From Streptomyces sp. NBC_00273 (GTDB taxonomy: Bacteria; Actinomycetota; Actinomycetes; Streptomycetales; Streptomycetaceae), in NCBI RefSeq assembly GCF_036178145.1, contig NZ_CP108067.1, forward strand, positions 2,790,001 to 2,854,000: DNA of 64,000 nt. The letters are read 5' to 3'. Below, one piece after another: positions 16,713-25,452 of this stretch (positions are counted from its first letter, which is position 1; each line of letters opens with the position of its first letter). Position numbers and translations under genes: made by a program. Under the pieces are notes generated by a model that worked only from the letters and a program-made list of their open reading frames with translations, had not been told where the DNA came from and did no database searches.

Positions 16713-18133
16713 GCGTCCTCCAGGGGGGTGACCTCGTCGGGCTGGAAGTAGAGGAACCTGCCCTGTTCCCGCCGGATGTCCGCGCCCGGGTCGTCCTCCA
16801 CGGTGACGGCGAGGTGCACTCCCCCGTCGACGTCGTGCAGCACGGCCTCGACCAGCGCGGTACGGCCCTGGAGGAACAGGTCCTGGGCATCGGTGCGGCG
16901 CAGTCCGGGGCGGAGCAGGACGCGGCTTCCGGGGCCCACCCGGGCGCCGTCGACCGTGATCCGGTCGCGGGCCGGGTCCGCGGTGTCCGCACGGGCCGGG
17001 TCCCACCAGGGGGTGTCGGGCCGGAACACCACGTCGTCGGAGGGGAGTTCGGTGAGCAGCTGCGGCTGCTCCGGGCCGGTGACCTCCCGCAGGGCGCGTA
17101 CGGCGCCGTGCAGCCGCTCCAACACCTCGGGGGGCATGGAGTCGGCGAGGTCGATCACGGCGGCTGCCCGGGGGTCGGTGCCGCGGGCCTCGCGCTTCTC
17201 CTGCTCGGTCAGGGCGGCCGTGCGCAGCGCGAGGATCTCGTCGATCTCGGTGGCGTCGTACATGGCGCCCGCGCTCTCGGGGGCGATGGCCGGGTGGTCC
17301 TCCAGGATGATCGGGGAGGACAGGACCACGTCGGCGCGGCCCGGTTCGCCCGCGAGCACCGGCCAGGTGTGGCGGTTCTCGCAGGCGGCCACCGCCTGCC
17401 TGGCCCATTCGGGCGGGTCGGTCATGGACAGGAACGATCCGCCGTCCAGGCCCAGCAGCAGGTGGGCGGCGACCAGCGAGTGGGGCAGGGCGGCCTCGCG
17501 GTCGGCGGGTCCGGACCCGGCGGGCGGGGTCCACGGGCTGGTGTTCTCCACCACGGCCCGCAGCCGGAGCACCCGGTAGGCGCCGGGGAGTTCGGTGGCG
17601 TGCAACCGCAGCACGCCCTCGATCTCCTCGGTCCGGCGCACCAGGCGGCCCACCGTACGCCCGTCGACGTCCACGACGGGCTCGGGGTCGACGCGGGCGG
17701 GGCGGCGGAAGGGGAAGGTGACGCCGTCGTCGCCCAGCAGCTCGGCGACGGGGACGCTCACCTCCACCCGTTCCTCGGCGCCCTCGTCCCAGGGCACGAG
17801 GACCCGGTCGGCCAGGTGCAGTTCGGCGACCTCCGTAAAGCCGCCGCCGTCCGTGGCCCGCTGGACCGTACGCCGCTGCGCGTGAAGGAAGCGCAGCTCC
17901 AGGGCGAGGGTCGCCGCGCCCCGCGGTTCCATCAGGATCTCGGTCTGTTGGAAGACGTGCTCCTCGTGCGCGCGGCCCCAGGCCGGGGGCACGAGGACAC
18001 CGAACTGCCAGCGCAGCCGGTTCTTCGCGGCCGAGGCCCGGTACGGGTAGAGCACGTACCCCTCCAGCAGGACCGCGTCGGCCACCTGTCGGGCGACCGC
18101 GAAGCGGGAGTGGGGGGTGGTCGTCGTGGTCAC
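16709..18133 (-). CDS. Conserved hydrogenase-cluster protein of unknown function (474 aa)
   Basis: A soluble, acidic protein beginning TTTTTPHSRFAVARQVADAVLLEGYVLYPYRASAAKN. I recognise no catalytic domain. It is rich in beta-type segments with a central helical stretch (SAGAMYDATEIDEILALRTAALTEQEKREARG). It lies between the DUF6084 gene and the maturation protease gene, overlapping both by 4 bp, so it is translated with the hydrogenase accessory set. An assembly, electron-transfer partner or complex-forming role is likely from context only. The start is the GTG at 18133. Confidence 0.85.
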   Translation of the reverse strand: MTTTTTPHSRFAVARQVADAVLLEGYVLYPYRASAAKNRLRWQFGVLVPPAWGRAHEEHVFQQTEILMEPRGAATLALELRFLHAQRRTVQRATDGGGFTEVAELHLADRVLVPWDEGAEERVEVSVPVAELLGDDGVTFPFRRPARVDPEPVVDVDGRTVGRLVRRTEEIEGVLRLHATELPGAYRVLRLRAVVENTSPWTPPAGSGPADREAALPHSLVAAHLLLGLDGGSFLSMTDPPEWARQAVAACENRHTWPVLAGEPGRADVVLSSPIILEDHPAIAPESAGAMYDATEIDEILALRTAALTEQEKREARGTDPRAAAVIDLADSMPPEVLERLHGAVRALREVTGPEQPQLLTELPSDDVVFRPDTPWWDPARADTADPARDRITVDGARVGPGSRVLLRPGLRRTDAQDLFLQGRTALVEAVLHDVDGGVHLAVTVEDDPGADIRREQGRFLYFQPDEVTPLEDA

Positions 18134-18840
18134 GGAGCCGCCCTCTCGGTGAGGCGCGGCAGGAGGGCGCCCAGCCGGACGGGCCCCGATCCGGTCCCGG
18201 GCGGCGGTTGCGGCGGGGCGGCCGCGTCGAGCAGGGCCCGTACGGTCGCCTCCCACGAGGCGAGGGCGTGGCGGGAGCGGAAGGCGAGCAGCTCGTCCAT
18301 GGTGTCGCGGGGCAGGCGCAGCCAGCCGCAGCCGGGGAAGTGCTGTTCGACCATCTCGCGCCACACGGACACCGGCATCCGGTACGCGGCTTCGCGGTCC
18401 CAGGGCACCGGCTCGACCCGGAAGCCGGCGTCACCGGTGAAGGCGGTGCCGGAGAACAGCATCAGCAGCGGTACCTCGCCCTCCGTCAGGGCTTCGAAGT
18501 ACCGGGTGGCGGCGATGTCCATGTCGTAGGTGCAGGGCACGACCAGGTCGGTCTCGGTCTCCCCGGTGAAGCTCGGGACCATGACGGAGACCTGGGCGAA
18601 CTGCACGGGCTGGAGGGTGTTGCCCCAGCGGGAGCGCTCGCCGAACAGGTCCGCGAGCCCTTCCGCCTCGGCGGGGCCGTAGCCGCGCCGGGCCGGTTCG
18701 ATGCGGATCTGGCAGCGCAGGGCGATGGCGTGCACCCGGGCGCCCCCGGCCGCGGTGATCCGCAGCCGGAAGACGAGGGTGGGGCCGGCGGCGTACGCGT
18801 CGGCGCGCACCCCGGTGCAGGTGAAGGCGAACTCCGTCAT
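18130..18840 (-). CDS. DUF6084 family hydrogenase-associated protein
   Basis: A 236-residue protein opening MTEFAFTCTGVRADAYAAGPTLVFRLRI. The first about 150 residues are beta-rich (DLVVPCTYDMDIAATRYFEAL) and the last third is helical (RLPRDTMDELLAFRSRHALASWEATVRALL). I assign DUF6084 from memory of similar proteins in high-affinity hydrogenase clusters. No metal-binding cysteine motif is seen. It overlaps its neighbours by 4 bp on both sides. Function unknown. Confidence 0.8.
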   Translation of the reverse strand: MTEFAFTCTGVRADAYAAGPTLVFRLRITAAGGARVHAIALRCQIRIEPARRGYGPAEAEGLADLFGERSRWGNTLQPVQFAQVSVMVPSFTGETETDLVVPCTYDMDIAATRYFEALTEGEVPLLMLFSGTAFTGDAGFRVEPVPWDREAAYRMPVSVWREMVEQHFPGCGWLRLPRDTMDELLAFRSRHALASWEATVRALLDAAAPPQPPPGTGSGPVRLGALLPRLTERAAP

Positions 18841-19520
18841 CGGATCCCGTCCCTGTCCTCGTCCTCGTCCGCCGTCCGGGGCAGGGCCCTGGCCCGTCGT
18901 TCGACCTGCTCGAAGAAGGTCGTCAGCGCGGCCCGGGCCTCCGCCCCGCCGTCGAAGCCCTGCCACAGCAGCCGCATCCGCCCCACCAGCTCGTAGCAGA
19001 TGTCGATCGGCACCAGGTAGCAGTCGGTGCGGTCCTGCGAGCGGCGCAGCAGCAGCGCCTCGACGTCGGGTTCGAGGAGCGCGGCCAGCCGGCCGCTGCC
19101 GAGCACGCCCTGCCAGGTCTCGGGGTCGAGTTCGCTCTCGGTGGCTCCGGCCGGGCTCGGATAGAGGGCGACCAGCCGGTCGAGGGCGGCGTTGCGGAAG
19201 AAGAACGCGACGCCGACCGGGATCTGGAGGAGCTCCCACGCACCGTCGTCGAGCCGGTGGGCCGGGTCGGTGAGGTAGCGGTCCGGTACGGCGCGCAGGC
19301 GTCCGGTGCCCGCGCCGGGACGGTCGAACAGCAGGGCGCAGGCGGTGCACGCACAGATCAGCGCCCGCTGTTCGGTCTGCACCAGGTGACGGTGGCCGTC
19401 CGGGGACACGGCGGCCCCGCACAGTTCGCAGGTCTCGGGCCGGGGCGGGCGCGGGCCCGCGAACCGGCGCAGCCCGCGCGGGGCGCGCGGGCCGTCGTGG
19501 AGGAGACCGGGCCCGCTCAC
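18837..19520 (-). CDS. DUF5947 family protein with a four-cysteine metal-site candidate
   Basis: A 227-residue protein with CELCGAAV about 30 residues in and ICACTACALLFDRP about 30 residues later. The paired CxxC/CxCxxC spacing suggests a zinc- or rubredoxin-like site. The remainder is helical with WELLQIPVGVAFFFRN and CYLVPIDICYELVGRMRLLW. I name it DUF5947 by resemblance to the family in actinomycete hydrogenase loci. A rubredoxin-like site would suit electron transfer or O2 protection; that is inference. The GTG at 19520 overlaps the NifU-like gene stop. Confidence 0.8.
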   Translation of the reverse strand: MSGPGLLHDGPRAPRGLRRFAGPRPPRPETCELCGAAVSPDGHRHLVQTEQRALICACTACALLFDRPGAGTGRLRAVPDRYLTDPAHRLDDGAWELLQIPVGVAFFFRNAALDRLVALYPSPAGATESELDPETWQGVLGSGRLAALLEPDVEALLLRRSQDRTDCYLVPIDICYELVGRMRLLWQGFDGGAEARAALTTFFEQVERRARALPRTADEDEDRDGIR

Positions 19521-20050
19521 GGCACCCGCGCCGGGCTCGGGGGCCGGGTGCCGATCTGCAGGAGGGCGGGGGCGGGGGCCGCGGCGGGCTCCCGCTCCAC
19601 GCTTGTCACCTCGGGGGCGAAGCAGGCCAGGGTGTCCTCCAGCGTCCGCCCGGCTTCGCTGCCGCCGCCGGAGCCCGAGCCGCAGCCGCAGCCGGTGGGG
19701 GCGGCTGCGGGGCGCAGCCGCAGGACGCCGGTGTCCGCGTCGAAGCCGAGCAGTTCCACCGGTTTGCCGTGGGCGGCCAGGGCGCGGGCGATGCGGGTGT
19801 GCACGTCCTCGGGGTGCAGGCCGTGCAGGGAGAGCAGGCTCGCCACGAGTTCGTCGTCGTAGACCGCCTTGAGCGGGCCCTCCCCGACCTCTTCGACGAT
19901 CCGGGCGAGCCCGGCGCCGTAGAAGTCCATGAGGACGCGGACCAGTTCCTCGGCCGCGGCGCACGCCGCCCGGTCGCCGGTGGCGGCGAGCCGGTCGAGG
20001 ACCTCCTCGACCCGGCGCCCGGCCCGGGGGCCGTCGATCACGGCGCTCAT
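19517..20050 (-). CDS. NifU-like protein of the hydrogenase cluster
   Basis: This 177-residue protein has a helical N-terminal part (RVEEVLDRLAATGDRAACAAAEELVRVLMDFYGAGLARIVE) followed by a NifU C-terminal-like fold (VYDDELVASLLSLHGLHPEDVHTRIARAL). The cysteines of the usual CxxC appear as TGCGCGSGSGG. It is encoded directly after the large subunit with a 4-bp overlap. Fe-S delivery or scaffold function for the hydrogenase is the family-based expectation. Confidence 0.8.
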   Translation of the reverse strand: MSAVIDGPRAGRRVEEVLDRLAATGDRAACAAAEELVRVLMDFYGAGLARIVEEVGEGPLKAVYDDELVASLLSLHGLHPEDVHTRIARALAAHGKPVELLGFDADTGVLRLRPAAAPTGCGCGSGSGGGSEAGRTLEDTLACFAPEVTSVEREPAAAPAPALLQIGTRPPSPARVP

Positions 20051-21831
20051 CCGCCCAGTCCGCTCAGGCCGGTGGGCACGTGCATCGTCTTGACCGTCTT
20101 GCCGCCGCCGACGTACATGTGGACGCCGCAGGGCAGACAGGGGTCGAAGCTGCGGACCGCGCGCATGATGTCGATGCCCTTGAAGTTCTCCGGGGCGTTC
20201 TCCTCGAAGATCGGGGTGTTCTGCACGGCGTCCTCGTAGGGGCCGGGCGTGCCGAAGGTGTCGCGGGTGCTGGCGTTCCACGGGGTCGGCGGGTACGGGT
20301 GGTAGTTGGCGATCTTCCCGTCGCGGATCACCATGTGGTGCGACAGCACGCCGCGTACGGCCTCGGTGAAGCCGACGCCCAGCCCCTCGTCCGGGACCTC
20401 GAACTTCTCCCAGGTCTGGGTGCGTCCGGCACGGACCTCGGCGAGGCCCTTCTCGGCGCAGTGCAGGGCGATGGCGGCCGCGTAGGCCTGGAAGTAGGTG
20501 CGCGCGCGGTTGCGTTCCAGCGCGTTGCTCCACTTCGGGATCTGCCACTCGAAGCGGGTCTCGGGCTTGGTCATCGTGCGCGGCAGGGTGATCACGACGC
20601 TGTGACCGGTGGCCTGTACGTAGTCGGTGTGGACCAGGCCCGACAGGGCGGTGGACCACAGGCGGGCGATGGGGCCGCCGCCGGTGTCCAGGGCCAGGTG
20701 GTCCTTGCCGTCGAACCAGCGGGGGGACATGACCCAGCTGTACTTGTCGTCGAAGTTGCGCTTCTGCGGGGCCGGGATGGTGTGCTGGTTCCACGGGTGG
20801 CGCGGGTCGACCGGGTTGCCGAGCGGGTCGTGGGTGACGAACTGCTCCTGGCCCTGCCAGTCGTCGTAGTACGAGCTGCCGAGCAGGATGCGGATGCCGA
20901 GGTTGATCTCGGTGAGGTCGTTGGTGACCAGCTTGCCGTCCACCACCACGCCCGGGGTGACGAACATCTTCCGTCCCCAGTCGGTCATGTTGGCGTACGT
21001 GAAGTCGCAGTACTCGGGGTCGTTGAGGGCGCCCCAGCAGCCGAGCAGGACGCGGCGGCGGCCGACCTCCTCGTACCCGGGCAGGGCCTCGTAGAAGAAG
21101 TCGAACAGGTCGTCGTGGAGGGGGACGACCTTCTTCATGAACTCGCAGTACCGCATGAGGCGGCTCATGTAGTCCGTGAAGAGCTGGACGGAGGCGATGG
21201 TGCCGACGCCGCCCGGGTAGAGGGTGGAGGGGTGCACGTGGCGGCCCTCCATCAGGCAGAACATCTCGCGCGTGTAGCGGGAGACCTGGAGCGCCTCGCG
21301 GTAGAACTCGCCCTCGATGGGGTTGAGGGAGCGCATGATGTCGGCGATGGTCTTGTAGCCGTGCTCGCCGGCGTGCGGGGCGGGGGTGCGCTCGGCGAGC
21401 TCCAGGACGCCCGGGTTGGTCTCGCGGACCATCTTCTCGCAGTAGTCGACCCCGACCAGGTTCTCCTGGAAGATGTTGTGGTCGAACATGTACTCCGCGG
21501 ACTCGCCCAGGTTGATGATCCACTCGGCGAGGTGGGGCGGCTTCACCCCGTAGGCCATGTTCTGCGCGTACACCGAGCAGGTGGCGTGGTTGTCACCGCA
21601 GATGCCGCAGATGCGGCTGGTGATGAAGTGCGCGTCGCGGGGGTCCTTGCCGCGCATGAAGACGCTGTAACCGCGGAAGACCGACGAGGTGCTGTAGCAC
21701 TCCGCGACCCGCTTCTGCTTGAAGTCGATCTTCGTGTGGATGCCGAGACTGCCCACGATCCGGGTGATCGGATCCCAGGCCATCTCCACCAGGCCGCTGC
21801 CGTCTGCGGCCGCCTTCGTCTGCGGTGTCAT
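20047..21831 (-). CDS. hhyL: Group 1h [NiFe]-hydrogenase large subunit
   Basis: The 594-residue protein carries the N-terminal nickel ligands in RICGICGDNHATCS (Cys75, Cys78) and the C-terminal pair in DPCLPCGVH (Cys565, Cys568). After His571 there is a 23-residue tail (MYVGGGKTVKTMHVPTGLSG...) that the maturation protease should remove. Motif form and gene company place it in the actinobacterial high-affinity group 1h (old group 5). It binds the NiFe(CN)2CO centre and oxidises H2, typically at atmospheric levels to sustain dormancy. It has no export signal. It overlaps the NifU-like gene by 4 bp. Confidence 0.97.
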   Translation of the reverse strand: MTPQTKAAADGSGLVEMAWDPITRIVGSLGIHTKIDFKQKRVAECYSTSSVFRGYSVFMRGKDPRDAHFITSRICGICGDNHATCSVYAQNMAYGVKPPHLAEWIINLGESAEYMFDHNIFQENLVGVDYCEKMVRETNPGVLELAERTPAPHAGEHGYKTIADIMRSLNPIEGEFYREALQVSRYTREMFCLMEGRHVHPSTLYPGGVGTIASVQLFTDYMSRLMRYCEFMKKVVPLHDDLFDFFYEALPGYEEVGRRRVLLGCWGALNDPEYCDFTYANMTDWGRKMFVTPGVVVDGKLVTNDLTEINLGIRILLGSSYYDDWQGQEQFVTHDPLGNPVDPRHPWNQHTIPAPQKRNFDDKYSWVMSPRWFDGKDHLALDTGGGPIARLWSTALSGLVHTDYVQATGHSVVITLPRTMTKPETRFEWQIPKWSNALERNRARTYFQAYAAAIALHCAEKGLAEVRAGRTQTWEKFEVPDEGLGVGFTEAVRGVLSHHMVIRDGKIANYHPYPPTPWNASTRDTFGTPGPYEDAVQNTPIFEENAPENFKGIDIMRAVRSFDPCLPCGVHMYVGGGKTVKTMHVPTGLSGLGG

Positions 21832-21909
21832 CGTTTCTGCCGTGACCCTTCTTCGGTGCGGAGAGCGGGAGTTGGGGGGTGCTTCCGTGGGGCTGGGGCC
21901 CGGGGACCG

Positions 21910-22965
21910 TCACCAGGGCGGGCGGTAGCCCGTGGTCAGGCTGCGGCCGGTCTGCCTCCACTTCGGTTCCTCGTCCACGGTGTGGGCGGTCACCGACCGG
22001 AGCCTGCGGATCAGCGCGCCGTACGCACCGCTGGCCGCCACGGACACCCTGGCGCCGGGGGGTTCGTCCATGAACGGCATGAACTTGTCGGGGAAGCCGG
22101 GCATCGTGCAGGCGATGCAGATGCCGCCGACGTTGGGGCAGCCGCCGATGCCGTTCATCCAGCCGCGCTTGGGGACGTTGCACTTGACGACGGGGCCCCA
22201 GCAGCCGAGCTTGACCAGACAGAGCGGGGAGTCGTAGGTCTCGGCGAACTCGCCCTGCTCGTAGTAGCCGGCGCGGTCGCAGCCCTCGTGGACGGTGGCC
22301 CCGAAGAGCCAGGTCGGGCGCAGCTTGTCGTCGAGGGGGATCATCGGGGCGGAGCCGGCCGCCTGGTAGAGCAGGTAGGTCAGGGTCTCCGAGAAGTTGT
22401 CCGGCTGGATCGGACAGCCCGGCACGCACACGATCGGGATGCCGGCCTTCGAGGTCCAGTCCCAGCCCAGGTAGTCGGGTACGCCCATGGCGCCCGTCGG
22501 GTTGCCCTCCATGGCGTGGATGCCGCCGTACGTGGCGCAGGTGCCGATGGCCACGACGGCGAGGGCCTTGGGGGCCAGCCGGTCGATCCACTCGCTGGTG
22601 GTGATGGGCTGACCGGTCTCGGGGTCGTCGCCGAAGCCGCACCAGTAGCCCTCGGGCTTGATCTTCTCGTTCGGGATCGACCCTTCGACCACCAGGACGA
22701 AGGGATCGATCTCGCCGCGCTCGCCCTTGAAGAACCACTCGATGAACGTGTCGGCGCCGCCGACCGGGCCGCACTCGAAGTCGATCAGCGGCCAGTGCAC
22801 GGCGATCTTCGGCAGACCGGGCAGCACGCCGGTGACGATCTCCTCGATGCTCGGCTGCATCGCCGCCGTCAGGGAAACGGAGTCGCCGTCGCAGCTCAGA
22901 CCCGCGTTGATCCAGAGGATGTGGATCAGCGGGTCCTCGACCGGGTCCTTAGTCGCAGTGGCCAT
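21910..22965 (-). CDS. hhyS: Group 1h [NiFe]-hydrogenase small subunit
   Basis: A 351-residue Fe-S electron-transfer subunit from the ATG at 22965 (a longer frame to 23028 lacks homologous content). The proximal-cluster motif reads LSCDGDSVS, with Cys25 followed by Asp28 where most small subunits have Cys. The other proximal ligands lie in FECGPVG, IGTCATYGG or VPGCPIQP. The distal and medial clusters use HEGCDRAGYYEQ, LCLVKLGCWGP and GGCPNVGGICIACTMPGFPDKF. A Cys-x2-Asp proximal ligand is established for the actinobacterial-type enzyme and linked to O2 insensitivity. There is no twin-arginine signal and no C-terminal anchor, so the enzyme is cytoplasmic or peripherally attached. Confidence 0.97.
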   Translation of the reverse strand: MATATKDPVEDPLIHILWINAGLSCDGDSVSLTAAMQPSIEEIVTGVLPGLPKIAVHWPLIDFECGPVGGADTFIEWFFKGERGEIDPFVLVVEGSIPNEKIKPEGYWCGFGDDPETGQPITTSEWIDRLAPKALAVVAIGTCATYGGIHAMEGNPTGAMGVPDYLGWDWTSKAGIPIVCVPGCPIQPDNFSETLTYLLYQAAGSAPMIPLDDKLRPTWLFGATVHEGCDRAGYYEQGEFAETYDSPLCLVKLGCWGPVVKCNVPKRGWMNGIGGCPNVGGICIACTMPGFPDKFMPFMDEPPGARVSVAASGAYGALIRRLRSVTAHTVDEEPKWRQTGRSLTTGYRPPW

Positions 22966-23036
22966 GGGACGGCTCCTCGGGGAGGTGATCGGGAAGGGGC
23001 GCGGGGAGGCGGCCTGCCTCGCCCACACCTTTCTTG

Positions 23037-24779
23037 CTAACAGCAGTCCGGGGCGGGCGCCGCGTCAGGTGCGGCCAGTCCAGTGACGGCGCGCGGCCTG
23101 ACGGCCGACCCGCTCAGGTGGAACGGGGTGGCGGCCGGGCGCTCCTTGCGGACGAAGGCGCGGCGCAGGGCGTGGTAGGGGGCCTCGGGATCGAAGAAGG
23201 TCCGCCGCATCAGGGCCAGCTCGGCCCGGCGGTGGTCGGCCAGCGGCCGCTGCGCCTCGTCGCGCTCGCGCGCGGCCTTCTTCGCGGCGATCCGGGAGGC
23301 GGTGGCGGGCAGGGCGGCCAGGCGCAGCGCGAGGCCCTGCGTCTCGCGGGCGAAGTCCCCGGGCGGGCAGGGGACCGTACGGTCGACGAGTCCGAGCCCC
23401 TGGGCGGCGGCGGCGCTCAGCGGGAGGGCCTCGGTGGTGAGGCGGTCCGCGAGTGCGGGGCCGACGCGGCGGGGCAGGGTGTACGTCCAGTACTCGGAGC
23501 CGTGCAGGCCCATCAGGCGGTAGTGCGGGTTCAGGACGACGCCCGAGCGGCACCAGACCTCGTCGGCGGCGAGGGCGAGCATGGCCCCGCCGGCGGCGGC
23601 GTTGCCGCCCAGCGCGCTGACCACGAGCCGGTCGGTGGTGGTCAGCACCGCCTCGACCAGGTCGTTCATGGCGTTGATGTTGGCCCAGGACTCCTCGGCC
23701 GGATCGGTCGCGGCATCGATGACGCCGAGGTGGATGCCGTTGGAGAAGAAGTCGCGGCCGCCGCCGAGGACCAGGACGCTGGTGGGGCGGGTGAGGGCCG
23801 CTCGGTACGCGTCCAGCAGGCGGCGGCAGTGCGCGGTGCTCATGGCGCCGCCGGGGAAGGCGAACGACAGGAATCCGGCCTGCCCCTCCTCGTCGTAGCC
23901 GATGTCGGACCAGTTGCCCCGGCGGGGGCCGCAGGGCGGCGGCGCGGGCACCTCGGGGAGCGGGGGCAGCCGGTCCCCGAGCGCGAGCGCGGCGGGCAGC
24001 TTGGGGGTGGCCGGGCCGCCCGGCCGGCGGCGGGCGCGCAGTTCCGGGATCCAGACTGCCCCGTCGGCGGTGGCCCGGCACAGCGCCCCGGTCCGGGTGG
24101 CCAGCAGCTCGCCCGGGCGGCCGCGCAGGTGCTCCTCGCGGTGACCGCCGTGCAGGTACCACTCGCCGCCGAGCAGGTCGTCGCGTACGCCGGGCTGCGA
24201 GTCGGCGGCGCGCAGCGCGCGCAGGACGTCCTCGGTGGTGTCGTGCTCCCAGTCGATCCGGCGGTCGTCCTGGCGCAGCAGTGGCCGGGCGCGGCCGCTC
24301 GTCTGGGGCTGCGGGGCGTACGTGCCGGAGGCGAACCGTTCCACCGCGAGCAGGACGGCCTCCAGAGCGGCGTCGGCGATCTCGCCGCGGTAGAGGTCGC
24401 TCTTGCCGACCGGCGGCAGGGGGCATGCGACGCTCGCCCAGACGTCGCCGGCGTCCATCTCCGCATTGGCCTTCAGGACCGTCACCCCCCATCGGGGCTC
24501 GCCGTCCTGGACGGCCCGGTCGAGGGAGGAGGGGCCGCGGTCGCCGACCGGACCGGGGTGGACGACCAGGCAGGTGTGGGCGGCCCAGACCTCCTCGGGG
24601 ATGGCGGTGCGCAGCATCGGGGCGATCACGAGGTCGGGGCGGTGCCTGCGTACGGCGTCGGTCAGGGCGGATCCGGGGAGGGCGAGTTCGACCGCGACGT
24701 GGTGGCCGTGGTCGCGCAGCTCGGCGTGGACTCGCTGCGTGAGGCTGTTGAACGCGCTCGCCACGAGCAGGACGTACAC
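23037..24779 (-). CDS. hypX: Hydrogenase maturation factor HypX (CO-ligand synthesis)
   Basis: A two-domain protein of 580 residues. The N-terminal third is formyltransferase-like (VVHPGPVGDRGPSSLDRAV and GVTVLKANAEMDAGDVWAS). The C-terminal part is a crotonase fold (FLSFAFPGGAMS, VLGGGRDFFSNGIHLGV, SALGGNAAAGGAMLALAADEVW). HypX takes formyl from formyl-tetrahydrofolate and releases CO from a formyl-CoA intermediate for the active-site iron under air. It is the first gene of the operon, 71 bp before hhyS, and starts at a GTG with GGGAG upstream. It marks an enzyme matured aerobically. Confidence 0.94.
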   Translation of the reverse strand: MYVLLVASAFNSLTQRVHAELRDHGHHVAVELALPGSALTDAVRRHRPDLVIAPMLRTAIPEEVWAAHTCLVVHPGPVGDRGPSSLDRAVQDGEPRWGVTVLKANAEMDAGDVWASVACPLPPVGKSDLYRGEIADAALEAVLLAVERFASGTYAPQPQTSGRARPLLRQDDRRIDWEHDTTEDVLRALRAADSQPGVRDDLLGGEWYLHGGHREEHLRGRPGELLATRTGALCRATADGAVWIPELRARRRPGGPATPKLPAALALGDRLPPLPEVPAPPPCGPRRGNWSDIGYDEEGQAGFLSFAFPGGAMSTAHCRRLLDAYRAALTRPTSVLVLGGGRDFFSNGIHLGVIDAATDPAEESWANINAMNDLVEAVLTTTDRLVVSALGGNAAAGGAMLALAADEVWCRSGVVLNPHYRLMGLHGSEYWTYTLPRRVGPALADRLTTEALPLSAAAAQGLGLVDRTVPCPPGDFARETQGLALRLAALPATASRIAAKKAARERDEAQRPLADHRRAELALMRRTFFDPEAPYHALRRAFVRKERPAATPFHLSGSAVRPRAVTGLAAPDAAPAPDCC

Positions 24780-24965
24780 GTGATCTCCCAGCGGCGGCCC
24801 GGAGCCGCGCGTGCGCGGTGCCCGGCCTGGTCGGCGGCCCGTGGCCGGAAGATGACCGGCCGCCTGAGATGGTCGGGGAGTTCGGGGCGCCCCCGGCCGA
24901 GCCCCGCGCGGCGGGTCACTCGAAAGCGCCCGTTACGGGGTCCGCTCGGCCCAAGGAGGGGCCGG
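24780..24965 (-). promoter_or_regulatory. Upstream region of the hydrogenase operon with two inverted repeats
   Basis: The gap upstream of hypX holds CCGCGC-GT-GCGCGG (24805-24818), ending about 26 bp before the start codon, and GGCCGG-N7-CCGGCC (24843-24861). Either could bind a regulator of the hydrogenase operon. I do not see a clear -35/-10 pair. Confidence 0.4.
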
Positions 24966-25337
24966 CTATTCGCCGTCCTCGATGCCGATGGCCTCGGCCA
25001 GCTCCCGCTGCGCGCGGCCCGGCTCGCCCTCGTACTGCTCCAGCAGGGCGGCGGCGATGGCGTCGAGTTTGCGTTGGATCGCGTGCTCGGCCCTGCGTTC
25101 GGAGTTCTTCAGCAGGGCCAGGAGCAGCAGGGCGACCGCGCCCATGGCGTCGCCGAACAGGTGCTGCCAGCTCACGTCCAGGTGGGCGAGGTGGGCCGCG
25201 ACGAAGCCGGCCACCAGCAGGACGCAGAACACGGAGAAGGCGGGCGAGCTGGTGAAGTTCGAGGCCAGCTCCGCCAGCTTCTCGAATCGTCCGAGCCGCC
25301 CCTGGCCGCCCTTTTTCGCGGGATGTTCGAAGGCCAT
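24966..25337 (-). CDS. Low-affinity iron permease-like membrane protein
   Basis: About 123 residues. After a basic leader comes FEKLAELASNFTSSPAF, typical of the low-affinity iron permease family, then two membrane helices (SVFCVLLVAGFVAAHLAHL and AMGAVALLLLALLKNSERR) and an amphipathic tail (AEHAIQRKLDAIAAALLEQ). I use the ATG at 25337; an upstream ATG at 25370 would add 11 residues. The fold is established for the family, but iron transport by bacterial members is not proven. It sits just upstream of the hydrogenase operon on the same strand. Confidence 0.75.
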   Translation of the reverse strand: MAFEHPAKKGGQGRLGRFEKLAELASNFTSSPAFSVFCVLLVAGFVAAHLAHLDVSWQHLFGDAMGAVALLLLALLKNSERRAEHAIQRKLDAIAAALLEQYEGEPGRAQRELAEAIGIEDGE

Positions 25338-25452
25338 GCCCTGCACGTGCCCGCTCGGACCGCACCCCATCCCCTCCGGGCCGGTCGAGCACCCGACCGG
25401 CCCAGGCCGGGAAGGAGCGGGGCCGTCCGGTGCCGCTGCCGGCCCCGGACGG

